A stretch of DNA of 64,000 nt, taken from contig CM049311.1 in NCBI GenBank assembly GCA_026874595.1, positions 76,770,453 to 76,834,452 on the forward strand, given 5' to 3'. A model generated the notes under the pieces. That model was not told where the DNA came from. It saw only the letters and a program-made list of their open reading frames with translations, and did no database searches. This stretch comes from Sipunculus nudus (Eukaryota > Annelida > Sipuncula > Golfingiida > Sipunculidae). Each line of letters starts with the position of its first letter. The first letter of the stretch is position 1. This document shows positions 60,590 to 64,000 of this stretch, piece after piece. Both the position numbers and the translations under genes were made by a program.

Positions 60590-62567
60590 CTGTATGAGGG
60601 ACACAGTATGATGATAAAATAAGAAAAAAATAAAACAGCCCACCTGAGACATCATACGTAACCAAGGTCATACAGTAAGATGTGTAAAACAAATGAAAGG
60701 TTAGTTACAAGCAAAACAATATAAAAAATGTATGAAAAATATTACTAAGGCTCTGATACTGTTCCAAAGCCGATAACATATCTGTTTCATGTTTTTAACA
60801 AACAACTACATTACAGACTACATAAATATGCAGCGTCACCCAGCGCATGGTTACAAGAAGACACCAGAACCTAAAGTGGAGAATCAGGCTGAGCACAATC
60901 CCACTAGAGGGTGTGTTTTCATTCTGCAAAAATGTTCCTGTTACAAACATCACCATGTTCCTGTTCCATCATCAAAACACATTGTTCACATATATGTATC
61001 TTAAAAATAGTCATCAATAGTGCATGTCATTTGATTTTATTGATGTTTATCAAAGGTATGCACTGTATTGCAAATAAGGACAAATTTAATGTTATATCAG
61101 TCACTAAAATTAAAATGAACAGTCCAAGTGTGGGTAGGCATTAAGCACTCTTTCCTTGCCGCCATTGTTGCCAGCCTTTACCTGTTCCTGGGGCCCCCTG
61201 GTGGTGTTACTGACATCTGGAGTCGGAAACATTTTTCTTCAACAATTAACAAGAACATGTTCGTGAACAAAAGTGGTCTTTGTTCATGCACAGAATAGAA
61301 CGAAAACACACCCAAAGTGGTTCAGTGCATACTGACACTTCGAAAGTGTGTCTTGGGGAAATGGCTTAGCCAATTTTCATTCACTATGCAATTATATCAG
61401 ATGCTTGTGCAATAAGCCTGAGTACACTTCATACACTGACCATTTATAATGCTGAAAATGGACATAATGCCAAATAAAATCAAGAATGAGTGTAAATTAT
61501 AATTAGAATAGAAGTATAAAATCTTCAAGAATGAAGCTAGCACCAACAAAAATTTCAAATGAAGGTTTTGCACTCTGGGAGATTTTAGAGATTCCACTCC
61601 AATATTGACCAAAATACTGATGTAGAAATAGACATATCAACCCCTATGAACCTAAATTTCATATAGGGGGAGGTTTTACTGCCACCCTCCCTCCTTCATG
61701 AGAATAAATTGATGAAGCTTTAAAACACATTTAATGGTACTAGCCCTGCTATATCCTGATGTGCCTGAGTCAAGCAAAATAATTATCTTTTTCAGTGCTG
61801 TCAATATTCATATATACATATACATGAACCTGCATAGCAAACATGAAACTGAAAAAGACGCTCAAGTGATATTTTAGGACTAAACTCTTTCATGATTAAG
61901 TCATAGTTCCCGGAATTTCTTCTACTTTGTTTGCATTGTCGACAAACACAGCACGTCGTTACTTTCAGTTCCCAACAAAGTTAATGTGCATCCACCGACA
62001 TGCAGAAACTGCAGAGATTTACATGATTAAGGGAAAGTGTACAGCAGAGGAAAATACCATAATAATTGGAGATGAACTGGCGCACAACTTTTGAGTCCCC
62101 TTTTACACCACCGAAACTTGTGAACGCGTCTTCTGATTCGAATTTATTCTGTGTTGTCCGCACTGAAAATACTCCGCAGGTGCCCCCCATGACCATGAGA
62201 CCCACGGTAGTTTGAACATGCAGATGATGTCTAACATACAGTTAAATATGGGAACAAGCTTTGAAAAATTAGCTACTTTCAGGTTTATGGTATCCATTTA
62301 TTTGCCTCCTTTATGATTCAAAACTAAAATAAAATTATTTCAGTTTCTGTGAAACAAAAATTAAGACTTTTGTAAGACCTAGCCTCTAAAATGTAGGAAA
62401 AGTAAGACTTTTTAAGGCCTTATTTTTGCAAAATGAAAAGTAAGACTTTGTGAGACTTTGTAAGACCGCGCACGAACCCTGTGTAAACACCTTTTCATTA
62501 CAATGGATGTAAATACCTCATCATCACAATGGACTTAAACACCTCATCAGCACAATCAACTTATATA
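60590..62567. other. No gene supported; upstream URB1 intron or flank
   Basis: An exon ending in phase 1 is needed upstream of 60589, but no segment here offers a convincing peptide with AG/GT borders. A short tandem (about 26-30 bp units, AACACCTCATCATCACAATG type, three copies) lies at 62488-62560, directly before the Tigger end. Confidence 0.4.
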
Positions 62568-64000
62568 CAGTGGAGCGCCGTTTATCCGTAAAATCGTTTC
62601 TCCGTAATTAAAAACTGGAGAACCGAAATTATGACCATTTATCTGTAATTTTGAAAATCTGGAAATATAAAAATAATATTTATTCAATAAGAAGAACTGA
62701 TAATGGCCTTTTTATTTACTCCCGGTCAGTCCCGACTAATTATGAATGCATCACCGGTTCGTTTCTGCAGGTGTGACAACGCCTAATTACCCAAGTTGTA
62801 CACACGCAGCTTGGGTTTGTACTCATTTGAGCAGTTATAGATGTGAAAACTACCACCGGCCGAGTCCCCTAATTAACCTTGTGTCCTGCAATGTCGAGTT
62901 GTTCACACCTGCAAACCATCCGGCCATGAGAGCGAGTAGATTTTGAGCTGATAATGTCGGACTCTGATACGCTCAAACTTGTACTCATCTGAGCAGTTTA
63001 ACAGTGCAGGCAAATCTATCTTCTATATAAGCTATACCATGACACGCAAGTTCATTCACAATTTAGCAAATTTTCACCACGACAACACAGCACTCAAGTT
63101 TCATGTCAGATGGAGTCAGGGTCTCGCAAGCGCAAACGCCATGTCCTGTCACTTGAAGACAAGCTCAGCATTCTGGAGAGACTTGATCGAGGCACCAAGG
63201 CAGCTGAGCTGGCCAGAGAGTTCAATGTTGGCAGATCTACTATTAGTGACATCAAGAACAGTGGTCAGAAGCTAAAGGATTTCAAGGGCCAGATGCCAGA
63301 CATGCATGCTTCCAAGAGACGAAAGACGATGCGCACGGCGTCTGATGACAAGCTGGATGCGGCCGTATTCACATGGTTTCTGCAGGAACGGTCCAAAGGC
63401 AGCCCCATCTCCGGTCCAATCCTGATGGAAAAGGCAGCCATGTACAACAAGTCGATGCATGGCTCTGACAGTACATTTTTGGCGTCAAGTGGGTGGCTCA
63501 AGCGGTTCAAGGAACGTCACGGCATCCTGCAGCTTGAGATTCAGGGCGAGGCCTTGTCAGCGGACACCAGCCACATCGACGAATTCCGATCCCACGTGCG
63601 TGAATTGCAAGAACGGGAAGGTTTGAGAGACTGTCAAGTGTACAACGCCGACGAGACAGGTCTCTACTGGAAGGTTTTGCCTGACAAAACCCTAGCTGAT
63701 GCGTCCGAGAAATGTGCTCCCGGACATAAGGTGTCAAAAGAGCGGATTACTGCTCTGTTGTGCACCAACGCAACCGGTGAACACAAAGTGCGCCCCCTGG
63801 TGATTGGGAAGTCAACTAAACCAAGGTGTTTCAAGCACGTGAACATGGACTCCCTGTGGTATTTGTGTGATATTTCCGCACTATTGTTGTAAATAAACTG
63901 TGCATTCATATAAAACTTTTTTTTATATTTTGTCAATTTCTACATCGCAGCAAGTAATAAATGAGTCTCACAAGCACATTTAGTTTAACTGTCTGCACAT
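62568..64000 (+). mobile_element. Tigger/pogo-type DNA transposon, internally deleted, runs off the window
   Basis: The terminal sequence CAGTGGAGCGCCGTTTATCC then GTAAAATCGTTTCTCCGTAA follows a TA at 62566-62567, as expected for pogo/Tigger ends with a TA target. The 5' region of about 540 bp holds two versions of TTGTACTCAT(C/T)TGAGCAGTT, perhaps the promoter. The transposase is at 63110-63892. The 3' terminus is not in the window. Confidence 0.75.
63110..63892 (+). pseudogene. Tigger/Jerky-like transposase, truncated
   Basis: 260 codons. Residues about 10-55 form the CENP-B N-terminal/Psq-type helix-turn-helix (LSLEDKLSILERLDRGTKAA then GRSTISDIKNS). Residues about 75-145 form the second, Tc5-type HTH (FTWFLQERSKGSPISGPILM ... 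SGWLKRFKERHG). The DDE domain starts with YNADETGLYWK, which carries the first catalytic Asp. It stops after HVNMDSL in unrelated residues, so the second and third catalytic acids are missing. An intact protein would be about 450-550 residues. It could bind DNA but not transpose. Confidence 0.85.

Noticed and set aside
61140-61210. Possible short upstream URB1 exon (CTCCAG/ATG...AACAG/GTAAAG on the minus strand)
   Set aside because: Only 35 bp, the peptide is not recognisable, and its phase does not give the phase-1 end required by the exon at 60589 without extra assumptions.
62103-62297. 64-codon minus-strand frame upstream of the first visible URB1 exon
   Set aside because: No resemblance to URB1 and no convincing splice borders in the needed phase.
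1-64000. CRISPR array or prokaryotic operon interpretation of the 62-bp and 29-bp tandem repeats
   Set aside because: Repeats are contiguous without unique spacers, the window has spliced eukaryotic exons, and no cas-like gene is present.

Overview
This is a piece of an AT-rich animal nuclear genome, most likely a mollusc and perhaps a bivalve. The animal origin is clear from a spliced gene for a conserved nucleolar protein, an APE-type LINE and Tigger/pogo-type transposons. The mollusc assignment is inference, based on the abundant modular repeats that carry ACGG-rich runs. No bacterial or organellar feature, tRNA, rRNA or CRISPR array was seen.

Only one host gene is recognised. It is an orthologue of URB1 (NPA1), a large helical-repeat protein of early 60S ribosome assembly. 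It lies on the minus strand. Seventeen exons run from 60589 down to the stop codon at 12505, and every junction has AG/GT borders and a matching codon phase. About 1,363 codons are visible over about 48 kb, so roughly 91 percent of the locus is intron. The first visible exon begins inside a codon, so the N-terminal part must lie beyond 64000; no further exon could be supported between 60590 and 64000.

Almost everything else is repeats. Four families, called A, B, C and D here, are built alike. A short inverted repeat near the 5' end is the reverse complement of the 3' terminus, and in A, C and D the 3' terminus forms a hairpin. A, B and D end in GCTAA. Their interiors are tandem modules that share the 12-bp palindrome GGTGGCGCCACC. 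The design resembles Helentron-type non-autonomous elements. Region by region: 320-3168 is an A fragment and a B element; 4200-6318 is A-type 3' parts; 7823-8260 is F modules; 8520-8880 is a transposase relic; 9330-12303 is a C/B composite. The URB1 introns hold a MITE family (E), a SINE, a LINE 3' fragment, a foldback element, a 62-bp satellite array, and a minisatellite made from the exon-end and splice-donor sequence of URB1 itself. Between the exons at 38.4 and 51.6 kb there is a four-level nest: element C holds a dead LINE with a 16-bp target duplication, the LINE holds element A, and A holds a second C-like element. A Tigger-type transposon that has lost part of its transposase occupies 62568 to the window end.

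The host gene and the repeats have no evident functional link beyond location. The exception is the minisatellite at 17.3-17.95 kb, which would present about 20 decoy 5' splice sites next to the real one.
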